In this document: positions 11,652 to 23,699 of the stretch, piece by piece
Numbering within the stretch: the stretch's first letter is position 1
Layout: the number at the start of each line of letters is the position of its first letter
Source: Clytia hemisphaerica
Lineage: Eukaryota > Cnidaria > Hydrozoa > Leptothecata > Clytiidae
Length of the DNA: 64,000 nucleotides
Direction: 5' to 3'
Assembly (NCBI GenBank): GCA_902728285.1
Contig: CACVBU010000351.1
Span: 1,112,370 to 1,176,369 of the forward strand
The notes under the pieces: generated by a model
What the model was told of the DNA's origin: nothing
The model's database searches: none
Seen by the model: the letters and a program-made list of their open reading frames with translations, nothing else
Translations under genes and position numbers: made by a program

Positions 11652-11903
11652 TTGGAACTAATTTTCGCGGAAATTAATTTTAGCGTTTTTCGCAGTTTTT
11701 TGTCAAAATCGCTAAAAACCGTGAAAATTGATTCCCGGGGGACACAATTTTTTCCAATTTTATCAAAAAATTTAAAAAATCTCTAGGAAAACTGCAAAGA
11801 TTAAAACCTACAAAAATTCCAGAATGAAAAAAACCGCAAAAATTTAAATCCGCAAAATGCAATTTTTCGGATATTTTTTTTCGACCGTGAAAGTTAGTTC
11901 CAA
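11652..11903. repeat. 252-bp TA-flanked MITE (TTGGAACTAA family)
   Basis: Inverted ends TTGGAACTAATTTTCGCGG and near complement, flanked by TA at 11650-11651 and 11904-11905. The interior is rich in AAAATT and CGC-containing words, like other TTTCGCGG-ended elements in this window. Confidence 0.8.
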
Positions 11904-11905
11904 TA

Positions 11906-12570
11906 AGGTAGTTCAAAAATACAAAAAAGCCAATACTGCATATGTGAAAAAATAAAAATAAAGAAATGATGAATTAATATTACATACATAAACGCCCCCG
12001 TCTATTAGTCTTGTCTAATTTCTGATCTCAGAATATGATGAACCCGACTGACTTAAATTATAATTACATAAATTATTGTAGAAGTGATACATACAGCATA
12101 AGACGAATGTTTGGGAAATCAAAAAGACAACTTTTGTAAGGATGTTATGAGTTTTGTGTATATCGACTTTGTCCTGCACTGCTAGGTACATATAAAGAAA
12201 TATACTCAATTTTATAAGCAACTGTTTCTAAGGCTCAAACCTTGAAATGTGCATGTATTAGTTAGAGGGGGTTGCTCCAAGATCCTACTTTTTAGGATTT
12301 TTCAAAATTGTTAGGCGTTGCACTCTTGACATATCTCGTTGTTTCATAGGCAAATCTACGTAAAAAAGAAGGAGGTTGACACGCATAAAATAATAAAACG
12401 AGATTTCAACCTTAAATTTCTTATTGAAATGCCAGTAAACTAATTATCCTGAAATTTGATGACCTTGGAAACTCCAGGTTGGAGTTACAAACACAGGTGA
12501 GTCAGCAATGTAGCTTTTACCAAACATGATTATAGGACATAATTTTCCATTTTTTAGTCATTACTTATGG
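11906..12570. other. AT-rich non-coding stretch
   Basis: No recognised gene. Nothing with support is seen. Confidence 0.45.
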
Positions 12571-12577
12571 ACCTCAG

Positions 12578-12688
12578 AAGCCGGTCTCTCTTGCAAAATA
12601 TCGACCTCGTTCGCTCGTATTGGACCTCGCTTCGCTCGTTCCAATACGTCGCGAACTCGGACGATATTTTGCCAGAGAGACCGGCTTT
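12578..12688. repeat. 111-bp GC-rich hairpin
   Basis: The arms begin AAGCCGGTCTCTC and include GCAAAATATCG. The loop is about CCAATACG / TTCGCTCG. It is far richer in GC than its AT-rich surroundings. The CTCGTTCGCTCG words resemble part of the 314-bp element at 3804. Confidence 0.75.
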
Positions 12689-12864
12689 TCGGTTAATCCA
12701 TTTATAGGCCTGCAAAAATGGAGTAATAAAAGTAATTGACATTTTAATGATGTCAATTTCATAACTGGTCACTATGGAGAAAATATTGACTGGCCACGTG
12801 ACATTAATCATCCAACCAGTTTTCTTAAAAATGATTGACAGTTGTATTGCAGGGCTATAAAGTA

Positions 12865-13235
12865 CTTTAATGGGATAAACTTTCGCGGGGATTAAATTTC
12901 GCAGTTTGGCATATCCGCGAAATTTAGAAATTTTGCGGGGACTTAATTTCACAGATGGCGCTATTGGGTGGCAATATTTTCACGATTTTTTGACTTCTAC
13001 TGTCAAACCATGCTTTTTAATTGTTTTGAAATACACATTATTAGCGCTTCTTTGATGCCTGTAAACATTCAAATAGTATTTTTTTGACATATTTTGAGTT
13101 TTATTTAGATATATTTCGCCGGACGAGGCCCTTCCAAATTTCCATTGGGATTTAATTTCGCGGATTTTCGCGGATGACACCCAAGTCCGCTAGATACGCG
13201 AAATTTAATCCCCGCAAAAGTTTATCCCATTAAAG
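12865..13235. repeat. 371-bp TA-flanked MITE (TTTCGCGGGGATTAAA family)
   Basis: Inverted ends CTTTAATGGGATAAACTTT continuing with CGCGGGGATTAAATTTCGC. TA flanks both sides (12863-12864 and 13236-13237). It lies about 420 bp upstream of the NOSIP start codon, so it could affect the promoter region, though nothing here shows that. Confidence 0.85.
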
Positions 13236-13656
13236 TATGTTATTCCATTAATAACAGCTACACATGACATTTTATAGCTAAAATGTAAAAAAGCCTTTGT
13301 ACCTCATTTTAGAAAAGTTTTGAGCATCATATTTACCCACATTACTGGGAAATCCAATTTCATAAACAGGGTAACGTGTGTTTTTGTTGTAAGTTTTCCT
13401 GATATTGTCACTTTCACCCGATTTCAGATTTTTAAAAAGAAAATAAAAAAAACTTAAAACATCAATTTTATTTTTATTTTATTTCCATCCTCCTGTCCAA
13501 AACTTTTCCTCATAATGTCCGTAAACCAGAAAATAAAAAAGTAATTGCCTTAATAGCAGTATTTCATCTTTTCTTAAAAACTTTGAAACATAATATGATT
13601 ATTAAATCATCTTCTCTCTCGTAAAAAATAACAATAAGAAAAAACAACAACATAAT

Positions 13657-13929
13657 ATGACACGCCATGGTAAAAATTGTACGGCAGGTGCTGTGTACAC
13701 ATATCATGAAAAGCAGAAAGACACCAAACAATCAGGATGGGGTTCGCAACAAGCTCGATACAGTAAAGACTCCATCAAAGATTTTGACTGCTGCTCATTG
13801 ACTCTTCAGCCCTGCAAGGACCCAGTAGTGACAAAGGAAGGCCACCTGTATGAGAGAGAAGTCATACTGGAGTACATTCTTCACCAAAAACAAGCCAACA
13901 ACAAGAAAATGAAAGCCTATGAAAAACAG
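13657..13929 (+). CDS. NOSIP: NOSIP exon 1 (coding part)
   Basis: 91 codons, phase 0, ending ...MKAYEKQ directly before GTACTT. ATG at 13657 is the conserved family start. Confidence 0.94.
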
Positions 13930-16900
13930 GTACTTTAATAGTTTTCTCTTGGGTCAGTCCCCCAGAAATTCTAGACGACCCGGTTGTCAAATCCCACCCC
14001 TGAAAATGAAAAAAAATCGTTTTCACACGCCTTTTGTGTTTTCCCTCCCAGAAATGTTGAAATCCCCCCCCCTTTTCGGCCCAGGTCCAGGGGACCGTTC
14101 GGGGACCCCCGTTCGGTGTCCGGGAGGCCCCGAAATCGGTCCACGGAGCGAGCCAGAACGATTTTTGCCGGCTTTTGACGATACTTTGAGGAACTTTGAC
14201 CCCCCTCTTCACGACCTGGATCCGGGCAATTAATTTTTATGCAACTTATATTTTAAATTGCACACTAAAATGTAGTTTTGAAAAAATTTCACCACAAGAG
14301 AAAAAAAATTAGATTGCCAATGTCTAAATAAAATGCTTTTTGGACCTACCTCCGGGTGCCCCGGTGGAGGTCCTATAAATTAACCCATGTCCGTTCGTTC
14401 GTTCGTTCGTCTGTCCGTCTGTTACCAGCTTTTCTCAGGATTGGCTCATTAGTTTTTTCTGATTTTTTGCACAATGATGCAAAATGGCAATGCCCAGAAC
14501 GTGACGGAGCCCGATTTTTGAGAAAAAATTTATTTGGGCAAATTTGGGCCAAAAACTACCTAAAAATAGGGTTTTTTGGACTTTGTGCAAAATCCTGTCA
14601 TTACTTTTTCCTGATTTTTTGTACAAAGATGGAGGGCAAGATTCTCTAAAGAATGGCTGAAGTGGTTTTTCCGGAAAATTCTTATTCGCCTTTAAAAAAC
14701 GGATTTTCGTATTTTGGGGGGAAATTCCCTTTAACCAAATAAGAAAAATATAGCTTTTAACAATGTTGACTCGTTATTTTTTTCTGATTTTTTGCGCAAT
14801 GATGCAAAATGGCAATGCCTAAAATGTCGGAGCCCGATTTTCGAAAAAAAATTTATTTGGGCTAATTTGGCCAAAAACTGCCTAAAAATAGGGTTTTTTG
14901 GACTTTGTGCAAAATCCTGTCATTACTTTTTTCTGATTTTTTGTACAAAGATGGAGGGCAAGATTCTCTAAAGAATGGCTGAAGTGGTTTTCCCGGAAAA
15001 TTCTTTTTCGCCTTAAAAACGGATTTTCGTATTTTGGGGAAATTCCCTTTAACCAAATAAGAAAATATAGCTTTTCTCAAAGTTGACTCATTATTTTTTT
15101 CTGATTTTTTGCACAATGATGCAAAATGGTTATGCCTAAAATGTGACGGAGCCAGACTTTCGAAAAAAAATATATTTGGGCAAATTTGGGCCAAAAACTG
15201 CCTAAAATAGGGTTTTTTGGACTTTGTGCAAAATCCTGTCATTACTTTTTCCTGATTTTTTGTACAAAGATGGAGGGCAAGATTCTCTAAAGAATGGCTG
15301 AAGTGGTTTTTCCCGGAAAATTCTTATTCGCCTTAAAAAACGGATTTTCGTATTTTGGGGGAAATTCCCTTTAACCAAATAAGAAAATATAGCTTTTAAC
15401 AATGTTGACTCGTTATTTCTTTCTGATTTTTTGCGCAATGATGCAAAATGGCAATGCCTAAAATGTGTCGGAGCCCGATTTTCGAAAAAAAATTTATTTG
15501 GGCTAATTTGGGCCAAAAACTGCCTAAAAATAGGGTTTTTTGGATTTTGTGCAAAATCCTGTCATTACTTTTTTCTGATTTTTTGTACAAAGATGGAGGG
15601 CAAGATTCTCTAAAGAATGGCTGAATTGGTTTTTCCCGGAAAATTCTTTTTCGCCTTAAAAAACGGATTTTCGTATTTTGGGGAAATTCCCTTTAACCAA
15701 ATAAGAAAATATAGCTTTTCTCAAAGTTGACTCATTATTTTTTTCTGATTTTTTGCACAATGATGCAAAATGGTTATGCCTAAAATGTGACGGAGCCAGA
15801 CTTTCGAAAAAAATATATTGGGCAAATTTGGGCCAAAAACTGCCTAAAATAGGGTTTTTGGACTTTGTGCAAAATCCTGTCATTACTTTTTTCTGATTTT
15901 TGTACAAAGATGGAGGGCAAGATTCTCTAAAGAATGGCCGAAGTGGTTTTTCCCGGAAATTCTTTTCGCCTTAAAAAAACGGATTTTCGTATTTTGGGGA
16001 AATTCCCTTTAACCAAATAAGAAAATATAGCTTTTCTCAAAGTTGACTCATTATTTTTTTCTGATTTTTTGCACAATGATGCAAAATGGCAATGCCCAAA
16101 ATGTGACGAAGCCAGATTTTTAAGGAAAATTATTTTGGGCAAATTTGGGCAAAAAACAGCTTAAAAGTTTTTTTGGGCCTGAATGGTTCAAGTGATTTTC
16201 GTATTTTGGGAAATTCCTTTTTACCATTTTACATTATTCAACACACAAGCTTTATTTTTCCATTCTGAATTGTTGTACAATTATTGTCACTTTTTTCTTA
16301 TTTTCATCTGATGTTAATCATTAGGTAGGTCCATTCAGCATGTTGCTTGTTTTGAATTTTATTTACAAGAAATAGAGAATGTAATGATATACTGTTTTCT
16401 GATTTCTGTTAAAAGTTGAAAAGTTTTTTCCCCAGAAAGATTTTGTTGCACCTTTTTAAACCCCCCCTGGACTTCCATTTTTCCTTTTGCCCCCCCCCCC
16501 CCTTTTGGAATTTTTTTGAAAAAATCCCCCCAGCAAAAAGGGGGGGGGGAGAAAACTAAGCTTTTCCTTTTCAAATTTTCTTAACTGCTGATGTGACTTT
16601 GAAAAAAAAAGCCATGTTCTTTTATTATTTGCAGGGTGTCTACGGGACCTTGAAAACCTTGAAAATGAACCACCCAACCTTGAAAACCTTGAAAACTATC
16701 AATTTTCTGGGAAAAAACCTCTTCCTCTTCATACTTTTTATCATACATACATGTAGGTTTTTCTCTAGAATTGCAAATTGAGGTATCTTGCCGGACATCC
16801 CTCTACCATGATTTTTCCGATTTAGAGTAATCTGAAAAATTAAGAACGCATTTAAGAACATTTCAGGCTGAAAAATGCTAAGGAAATAAGCACATCCAGG

Positions 16901-19870
16901 CTCAGCAAAGTTTTAACTGTTTTAATAAAAAAAACGTGTACTTCATTAAATCATGTAACAATATCTCTATAAAATTGCCTTTTGATTGATGGGTTGAAGC
17001 CATTGCATAAGGGTGACCGGACTGAATTTTCTATAGAATTTCCTAAGGGGGGTCTGAATTTTCAAATGTATTTTCTAAGGGGTTACCACCTAGGGATTCT
17101 CCCAATGTATTACAAGGTTTTCAGTACAACTAACCAAAGACAAAATGGAATTTTTAATACACTAATTTTGCACTAATTTTTTGCCTGACCACTTTTTCTG
17201 TCCACCCTGTATGGCTCATATGGCTAAAGGATATAAAAGTTATTTCTTATATCTATTAGCCTTTGAATATTTGTTTTTCACGATGTCTGCTAGTTGTATC
17301 TTACAAACCTATCTGAGAGCCATGTCAACTGAGTATCAAAAAACCTTGAAAAATGTCACCATTTTTGCCAAAAAGACTTGAAAAACCACTTAAAAATGAT
17401 CAAAACAACCTTGAAAACCTTGAAAATCCCGAAAGAAAATCTATACTTTTTTAAACATTGATCCTGAGGAGGGAAATATAATTAGAAAATACCTCGTTGG
17501 ATGAATAATTGGAAAATGAAGATGAAAAATGAGCATGAAAGAAAATCTTTTCCGAAGACCCTTTTTACTTTGGCTATAAATAAACCATCTGAGCCAAACA
17601 AATTCTTTCAAAGATGTTTTTCTTCATTCAAATAAGGTTATCAAAGTTGAAATAATCAAATAAATGTACCGGGTGACCCAGAAATAATTCAGAATTTTGT
17701 TGGCTAGATCAGGCAGAAATTAACTTTTTATAACGCAATGGTGAAATGTTAAAGGTTTTGTTTTTAAATAAGAGTGATATCGTTTGCTTACTCATCAATT
17801 TTAATCACAACTGTTTCACATTGGATAGGGAGCAGGATTGGTCAGAAATTGGAAAAGAAAAACATTTTTTTGCTTATATCAGCATAATATAACAATAGGC
17901 AGATACAGTCCTGGTATGAAATATGTGTCTTATATAAAACGGGATCACTTATGTAAAAACAAAACCTTTAAACACTGGTCACTTTAAAAATATTAAAAAT
18001 ATTAAAAGACTTTAGCCTAGGTCATATAATTTTTCAGTTGAATCCTTTTTTCTAATTCAGTTGAAAAAAGACGAGAAAACACAAACAGAAGAGAAAGAGA
18101 TCGCCAAGGGAGAAGTTGTCACCAAATTTCTCACAACAGAAAAAGCCATCAAAACAAAACGCGAAAATCCATTCAAAAGTGAGAAAAGTGAAGACCAAGC
18201 TGGCCCTTCATGCAACAAGAAAAACAAAGAAGAGGAAATCAAAACCATGAATATCAATACGAGTGAGTAAAGTTTCCTTTTGGTTCGAAAGTTGATTCAA
18301 ACCCTGCAATTATACGCTTTTTATAAGAATAGTGTAATTTGCCTGAGGGTAAGCATTATTCTTATCTTTCTATTGTTCTAAACAATAGGCCTATTTTTCT
18401 AACTCTGAAATCTCACCCTTTTATTCTTATAGAAGTTATTCTTATATGTAGGTATTTGGTAGTGGGGTTAATTAGTATAAGAAAACTGCAAATGGTTTTT
18501 TGACTCAATTTTGCACACTAACATTATATCAAATGTAATAACTTTTGGCCGAGAGAGGCAAAATTTATAGGGCCTTCATTACCCTTGGAAACCGAAATAA
18601 CGGTTGTTCGAGTTTCCTTAGTAACGGGAAACTTTTTCGTTAAAAAATGAAAATTTGTTCGTGCCAATCGAAAGAACACAAATTTTTGATAAATTAGTTA
18701 CCTTATCGGCCCTTTTTACGCTGGCCCTTTTTGGCGTTATACTTGGGCTCGTGTCGTGATAAGGGCCGGCGTAAAAGGGGCCGGCGTAAAAAGGGCCGAT
18801 AAGGTATATTAAACATGCTCGAATGTTTTGACTGTTTAAATTTTGTCTATGATGTCATTATTTAGTCCACTGCAATTTAAGGCATATTTCAAAATGCCAT
18901 GGCTTTTCTCAAAATTTGCAAAAGTGTTCTATGATGAATTTAAAAACTTTTGGTCGAGAGGGGTAAAGTTTTGAAGTCCTAAGTTACCCGTGGCAACGGT
19001 TTTGGCATTTGTAGTTTTCTAACAATCCAACATCGAGGAGGGTTGTCAAGCAACTTGGAAATCCTTTTGAGAACTTTTGCAAAATTATGATACCTGTAAT
19101 ATTTCCTTTTGGTTCGAGGGTCGATTCATATTCATTAGAGAAATTATAAGTGAAAGTTCTCGTGCCACAAGTCTAGCCTCTTCGTCAGAATTTTCAAAGA
19201 ACCTTTTTATCCTTGATTAACATTACTTCGAGTGAGTAGATTTTATTTTTTAGTTCCAGAGACTACGTTGTGGGCAGAGGGATCAAATAAAGTTGGATAT
19301 CCAGGGGGTTCGATGATTCAAAAAATCAATATCCTCAACAGTGGAAGTAAAATCTTTTTCTGGAAAAGCACATTATAACATTTGTTTATTTCTATTAATC
19401 TTTCAGACGCACAGGAGAAGAAGAATCTTCCAAGTTTTTGGATTCCCTCCCTCACACCACAAGCCAGCCAGTCACGAGTAGAGAAGCCAGACAGTAAAGT
19501 GTACTGTCCCATGAGTGGCAAACCTATCAAACTAAAAGACTTAATTTCCGTAAAATTCACTCTGGCGCCTGCTGACGAATCAGATAAGCAGAAATCGATT
19601 GTCGCTAGGAAACAGCGTTATATTTGTCCGGTTACTAGGGACGTGTTAAGTAACACTGTCCGATCGGCGGTGCTGAAACCGTCCGGTAATGTAGTTTCGA
19701 TGGAATGCGTTGAGAAGTTTATAAAGAAAGACTGGGTATGTCCGATCACTGGACAGAAATTGAAAGAAAAGGATGTCATCGAGCTAAAACGTGGTGGAAC
19801 AGGTTACTCGTCCGTTGGTAAAGACTCTCTTGAAGGCAAAGCGTATGGGCCAACCATGATGGTCAGCTAG
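13657..19870 (+). CDS. NOSIP: NOSIP, nitric oxide synthase-interacting protein (3 exons, complete)
   Basis: Coding exons are 13657-13929, 18061-18262 and 19407-19870 (273+202+464 nt), giving 312 residues plus stop; the human protein is about 300. Donors are GTACTT and GTGAGT, acceptors follow TTCAG. The protein starts MTRHGKNCTAGAVYTYHEK, the signature NOSIP N-terminus. A U-box-like segment lies at residues 43-77 (DCCSLTLQPCKDPVV, YEREVILEYILHQK). A charged linker fills 92-165. LPSFWIPSLTP is at 166-176. The C-terminal U-box with CPMSGKP, CPVTRD and CPITGQKL spans about 190-290. In other animals NOSIP is a nuclear and cytoplasmic E3 ubiquitin ligase that binds NO synthase and also associates with the spliceosome. 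The introns (4131 and 1144 bp) are loaded with repeats. Confidence 0.95.
14341..16333. repeat. About 320-bp tandem array with microsatellite and hairpin end (HINE/pearl-like), in NOSIP intron 1
   Basis: The 5' end is a hairpin (14342-14373, GGACCTACCTCCGG with GGTGGAGGTCC). Then come TATAAATTAACC and a TTCG/TCCG/TCTG microsatellite (14389-14422). Tandem units follow, with GATTTTTTGC landmarks at 14461, 14785, 15103, 15425, 15747 and 16063. The 3' end AGGTAGGTCC complements the 5' GGACCTACCT. Each unit contains two related halves (GATTTTTTGCACAATGATG and GATTTTTTGTACAAAGATG). A 5' subterminal hairpin, microsatellite, tandem core and a 3' complement of the 5' arm describe Helentron-associated elements such as pearl/CvA of bivalves. 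That assignment is inference from layout. Confidence 0.75.
16340..18060. other. Rest of NOSIP intron 1: C/G runs and CCTTGAAAA repeats
   Basis: Facing C-runs and G-runs lie at about 16460-16555. Short ACCTTGAAAA direct repeats lie at 16645-16700 and again at 17345-17425, probably the two ends of one decayed element. No coding sequence is seen. Confidence 0.5.
18061..18262 (+). CDS. NOSIP: NOSIP exon 2
   Basis: 202 nt following TTCTAATTCAG and preceding GTGAGTAAAG, ending in phase 1. It encodes a Lys/Glu-rich linker ending near TMNINT. The ENPF motif near residue 130 corresponds to the conserved linker proline/phenylalanine. Confidence 0.9.
18538..19080. repeat. Diverged direct repeats in NOSIP intron 2
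   Basis: Two related stretches of about 100 bp, beginning ACTTTTGGCCGAGAGAGG (about 18541) and ACTTTTGGTCGAGAGGGG (about 18948), lie on either side of the hairpin element at 18701. They look like an old duplication. Confidence 0.6.
18701..18804. repeat. 104-bp TA-flanked GC-rich palindrome in NOSIP intron 2
   Basis: The arms are CCTTATCGGCCCTTTTTACG and complement. The right arm contains a second GGCCGGCGTAAAA copy. TA flanks both sides (18699-18700 and 18805-18806). It has no coding capacity. Confidence 0.8.
19407..19870 (+). CDS. NOSIP: NOSIP exon 3, C-terminal U-box and stop
   Basis: 464 nt after TTAATCTTTCAG. The first two bases complete an Asn codon with the last base of exon 2. It contains LPSFWIPSLTP and the three Cys-Pro turns of the C-terminal U-box and ends YGPTMMVS-stop at 19868-19870. 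Confidence 0.94.
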
Positions 19871-20157
19871 AATCATTTATATTCACCTTGAAAGAATGTT
19901 GCATGCGTTGTTATACGTGCGTTGTCCGGAAGAGGAGGCGCTCCGATGGATTAAATATTAACTAACTTCCACACGTTTTACTTACGTAATATCAGTTGCG
20001 TAGCCAACAGGGTGCAAGATTTGTATAAGAGAGAGATAGTTGGTTGAGCCATTGAGTTCAGAGCCCCGAATGGGATAGAGAGGAAACTCTTGGCTTGGAA
20101 ATGAAGCTACTTTTTCCCATCCAAACTGCGTAGTTTTCATACAAACGTCGTATTGAA

Positions 20158-20163
20158 AATAAA
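20158..20163 (+). promoter_or_regulatory. Candidate NOSIP polyadenylation signal
   Basis: Canonical AATAAA about 290 bp after the NOSIP stop codon. Distance and strand fit, but without transcript data this is only a candidate. Confidence 0.4.
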
Positions 20164-20700
20164 ATTCATCGCTTTGGTTTTGAAAAATGTACCGCGTGAC
20201 AATGTGTGGTTTCTCAATACGGCGTTTTTTCTTGCTTGAGAAAGGTTGAAGATTCCTCTCTAGCTCTCTTGGGCTTTAAACTCCATGGGCTGAACCCTGT
20301 TATGACATCTCTTTACTGGCTTATGAAAACATTTGCACTGTTAAAGGACTGAAAACTTTATAACAGCTGAGACTGACCTGAATTTTAGCGACCCTTTTAC
20401 CAGATAAAGAATTTTCTTCATTATTGTGAGAATAAATACCTAAAAGTTTGCAAATAATACTCTGAAGCCACTTTATGGTAGTGATTCGAAACCACAGATT
20501 TTAATACTCGCTCACACACACTTTGCGTTAAAATTCTTTTCTTTTCGAACATAATTTAAAATTTCGTATAAATATCATGACTTCGAAAAATAATTATGTA
20601 GCCAATTGGATATAACTAAAAGGATTTACTTCGAAACTGTGACGACGAATTCCGTTTCTATATAACTAAGAAATGGGAAACTTATACTATGCTTATACTA
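20164..20700. other. Non-coding stretch downstream of NOSIP
   Basis: No gene is recognised. A hairpin at about 20672-20711 joins ATGGGAAACTTATAC to its complement and overlaps the left end of the next repeat. Confidence 0.45.
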
Positions 20701-20938
20701 TAAGTTTCCCATATCCGCACTAAGATTCCTTTGCCACTCTTTTCTAGCGGAAAAAGACCAGGACTTCGGGTAGTTAAAAAGTAAGCTTCGAAAAGTTAGG
20801 CAGTTTCGTGACGAGACACAAGATTTTTCGTAACTTTAAAAATAAACCCTTTCCAATTTCATGCCGGTTATCCCGGGAAAAATAGCAGAAAGAATTCGAA
20901 AAAGTGACAAGAATCTTAGTGCGGAAATGGGAATCTTA
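20701..20938. repeat. 238-bp TA-flanked MITE next to a broken relative
   Basis: Inverted ends TAAGTTTCCCATATCCGC and complement (TAAGATTCCCATTTCCGC), then CACTAAGATTC on both sides. Just upstream, ATGGGAAACTTAT at 20672 is the right end of a second copy, so two copies abut. Confidence 0.7.
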
Positions 20939-21090
20939 TACAATACAAAACGACGGTAGCGCGCATTCTATGGGAACTAATGTAAGCATGACAACCATCC
21001 AGGATCTTGGTCTTTCTGGATGTTGGTTAAAAACCGAAGCCATCAAATCGCAAGTAATAGACGTAAAAATGAAATAGTGCAATCTCATAA

Positions 21091-21432
21091 CACCCCCTTC
21101 TCACAGACCCACTGGAAAAATTGGCCAAAATATCGTCCCCGGTGGAAAATTATCCTCCAATTTTTGTCCCCACTGAAAATAATCAAATAACCCATCCTTG
21201 CTGCAAACAAGATAACATAGGATATATTTCTCCTATGTTTCTTGCTGCAAAATATTTACTTTTTTTCCCATCGCCACTGTGCACTGAATTTTCTGACTTA
21301 AAACAAAAGAATTGACATCCCCCCAGCCATAAAAGATAAAAAACATGGAAATATCAACCCCATCGAGTTTCAGTCTGTTATTTTTATCACCACTGGTTGA
21401 AAAAGTCCTACCGGGTCTGTGAGAAGGGGGTG
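21091..21432. repeat. 342-bp inverted-repeat element
   Basis: The ends are CACCCCCTTCTCACAGACCC and its perfect complement. The interior has CCACTGG / CCACTGGT-type half repeats. No clear target duplication is seen, so the family is unknown. Confidence 0.75.
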
Positions 21433-21918
21433 TCAGAGCATAACATGCAGATTTTTCTATAATAGACTTTTTCACGAACATTTCACTTGCCTCGTTTTGA
21501 AATTATTTCCTAAAGTTCTATCGCTTTGATCCAGAATCTATAATAAGTCAATGATTGCGAAATCAACTAATTTTCAAATGATATCTCATGATTTGAAAAT
21601 ACTATGCCTACTATGAACTTGAGTGATAGAATATTGATAATGCAAATTAACTTAAAATCTTATGTTTTAATCCAATCACCGGAATCTATATACTATTAGA
21701 CTTCAGTGCAATACTCAGTAGCAAAACTAACCTTCCAAACCTAAAGAAGCATTCGGCGAGCCATTTTCACGAAATATCTGCTGTTCTTTGCCAAGGGAGC
21801 GCTTTTTCTTTTTGATGAAAAAGTGAACAACAGATCTTAATTTCTAGGAAGTTCGTTTTCTTTCAAAACATCTGCTGGTCGCTTACGTTACATGAGCATA
21901 ACGTCATGAGTGAACAAC

Positions 21919-23049
21919 CTCAGGCAAATCAAGGCCTGTCCAGATTTTTCAAACTTAGCTTAATTTTTTATCACCGTTTCCACTTGTCATAGCATATCAC
22001 TTCATACATCGAAAGAAGCGTACTTGAGTGTAGATCACTGGAATTGCTGTGCCATAATTAATTCTTTTACCCAAAAAAAGATATTAGGCAAAAACCAAAA
22101 AATGCTGACGTCAGCAAAACTTGTTTTTTGAATAACTCCAGTTTTAGTAGAGGGAATTTTGGAAAATCGCTCGACTGTTTTGTTAGAAGCACTTGTTATA
22201 CATTTTTGGAAAGCCAAGGGATAGGGGAATCGAAATTACTATGTTTCCAATTTTTTTTCGGACACTTTGGTGTGATTTTCGGACAAATATGAGGGTCTCA
22301 GGCAATAATCATTGGGTTAAGAATTAATGAAAATTTTAGCTCGAGAAAACGGAGACCTGTTGTATATATATTTTTGGAAAGCTCTCAAAAAATTAAGATT
22401 AGAGATATATTGCAAGTATAGGTGATTTCAGTATAACTCGAGATATTGAGCTTCAAAAAGCGCAAAAACTGAACAAAATAGCTGTTTCTGGCTGAAAACA
22501 CGGTTTTCAAGGGTTAATATCTCGAGTTAGGTACAAAAATGTATAACAAGTGCTTCTAACAAAACAGTCGAGCGATTCAAAAAAATCGAACAAAATTCCC
22601 CCTACTATTTGGCTTATGGTAAAAACATGAAATTTGGACCAAAGTTGCACACCATTAAAAGATCATTTAAAAAAAAATTATTTAAAATTTTGCTGACGTC
22701 TGCACTTTATTGCAAAATTTCGTATTTTGCTGATTTCTGCTGACGTCAGCAAAATTTACAAAAAATATTAAGCAAAAATGTTCCTATTATTGATATGCAG
22801 CTTTTGTCCAAATTTCATGTTTATACCATAAGCCAAACTGGAGTTATTCAAAAAACAAGTTTTGCTGACGTCAGCATTTTTTGGTTTTTGTCTAATATCT
22901 TTTTTTGGGTGAAAAAATTAATTATGGCACAGCTATTCCAGTGATCTACACTCCAATAGGCTTATCGATGTATGAAGTGATATGCTATGACAAGTGGAAA
23001 CGGTGATAAAAAATTATGGTAAATTTGGACGTGCCTTAATTTGCCTGAG
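21919..23049. repeat. Foldback element family with TGACGTCA motifs, copy 2
   Basis: Full copy of the family at 1-472. It starts CTCAGGCAAATCAAGG and ends in the complement. The arms of about 380 bp contain several GCTGACGTCAGC motifs, with the symmetry centre near 22735. The left arm is interrupted by the element at 22145-22607, which copy 1 and this element's own right arm lack. Confidence 0.85.
22145..22607. repeat. 463-bp palindromic element inside foldback copy 2
   Basis: Inverted ends TAGTAG(A/G)GGGAATTTT plus a long matching block (ATCGCTCGACTGTTTTG). The uninterrupted sequence CCAGTTTGGC is seen in the opposite arm and in copy 1. This gives a TTT duplication at 22142-22144 and 22608-22610. 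Confidence 0.85.
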
Positions 23050-23699
23050 ACAGATAGGATTTCCGTAAGGATGTTGTGTGCGAACAGTAGATTGAGTTTT
23101 CTAGGTAAGAAAATGACGTCTGCTAGAACAACAGATCGTTTTTCCAGGGCAGGTGACCAGGAGATTTTTTTTCAAACAAAAGAAAGTCGAACAGCTAGAA
23201 AAATCACAGAGGAGAACAGATGGAGTTTTGCTGCAGGATCACGGGTATGTTCTATTCGTCCTTTGGCAGTTTTGGCCTTAAGAGGAACTAAAACACAGTG
23301 GCCCCTAAACTGCCTATCAAAAGGGGCTAAACATTATTTAAAGCAGGGAGCTGGTAACCCATCCCTCGTTTTCGGGGATCGGCGGGTGGTCCAACCGAAA
23401 TGGGCAAGAGCTGAGTATGCGGCGCATCAAAGGCCGACTACCTTATTGGGGAAAACTTCGTCGGGGAAAATTTTCGTCACTTGCTGGTTTTGGTAAGCGC
23501 ATTAAAAGGCCGGGGAAAATTTTCGTCGGGGAAAAATATTCGTCACTTGGCCGAAATTTCGTCACTTTTCCCCGACGAAGTTTTCTCCGATATAATATCA
23601 TTCCTCTCCGATCGATAGCGATAAGAAATTGACCCGCTCCCTCCCTTTACAGCTTTAGCGTGGGCGGCCGCCAATCTGCCGCCATCGGAATATCAGAAC
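23050..23699. other. Non-coding stretch with a GGGGAAAACTTCGTC hairpin
   Basis: A 151-codon frame at 23041-23496 has no recognisable family and overlaps repeats, so it is not called. At about 23448-23588, GGGGAAAACTTCGTCGGGG and its complement bracket several GGGGAAAATTTTCGTC units, a short palindromic element. Confidence 0.55.

Noticed and set aside
12554-12952. 132-codon minus-strand frame
   Set aside because: Overlaps a hairpin and the end of a MITE; no domain.
23041-23496. 151-codon frame
   Set aside because: No recognisable family, overlaps repeat ends, and lacks support for exons or a promoter.
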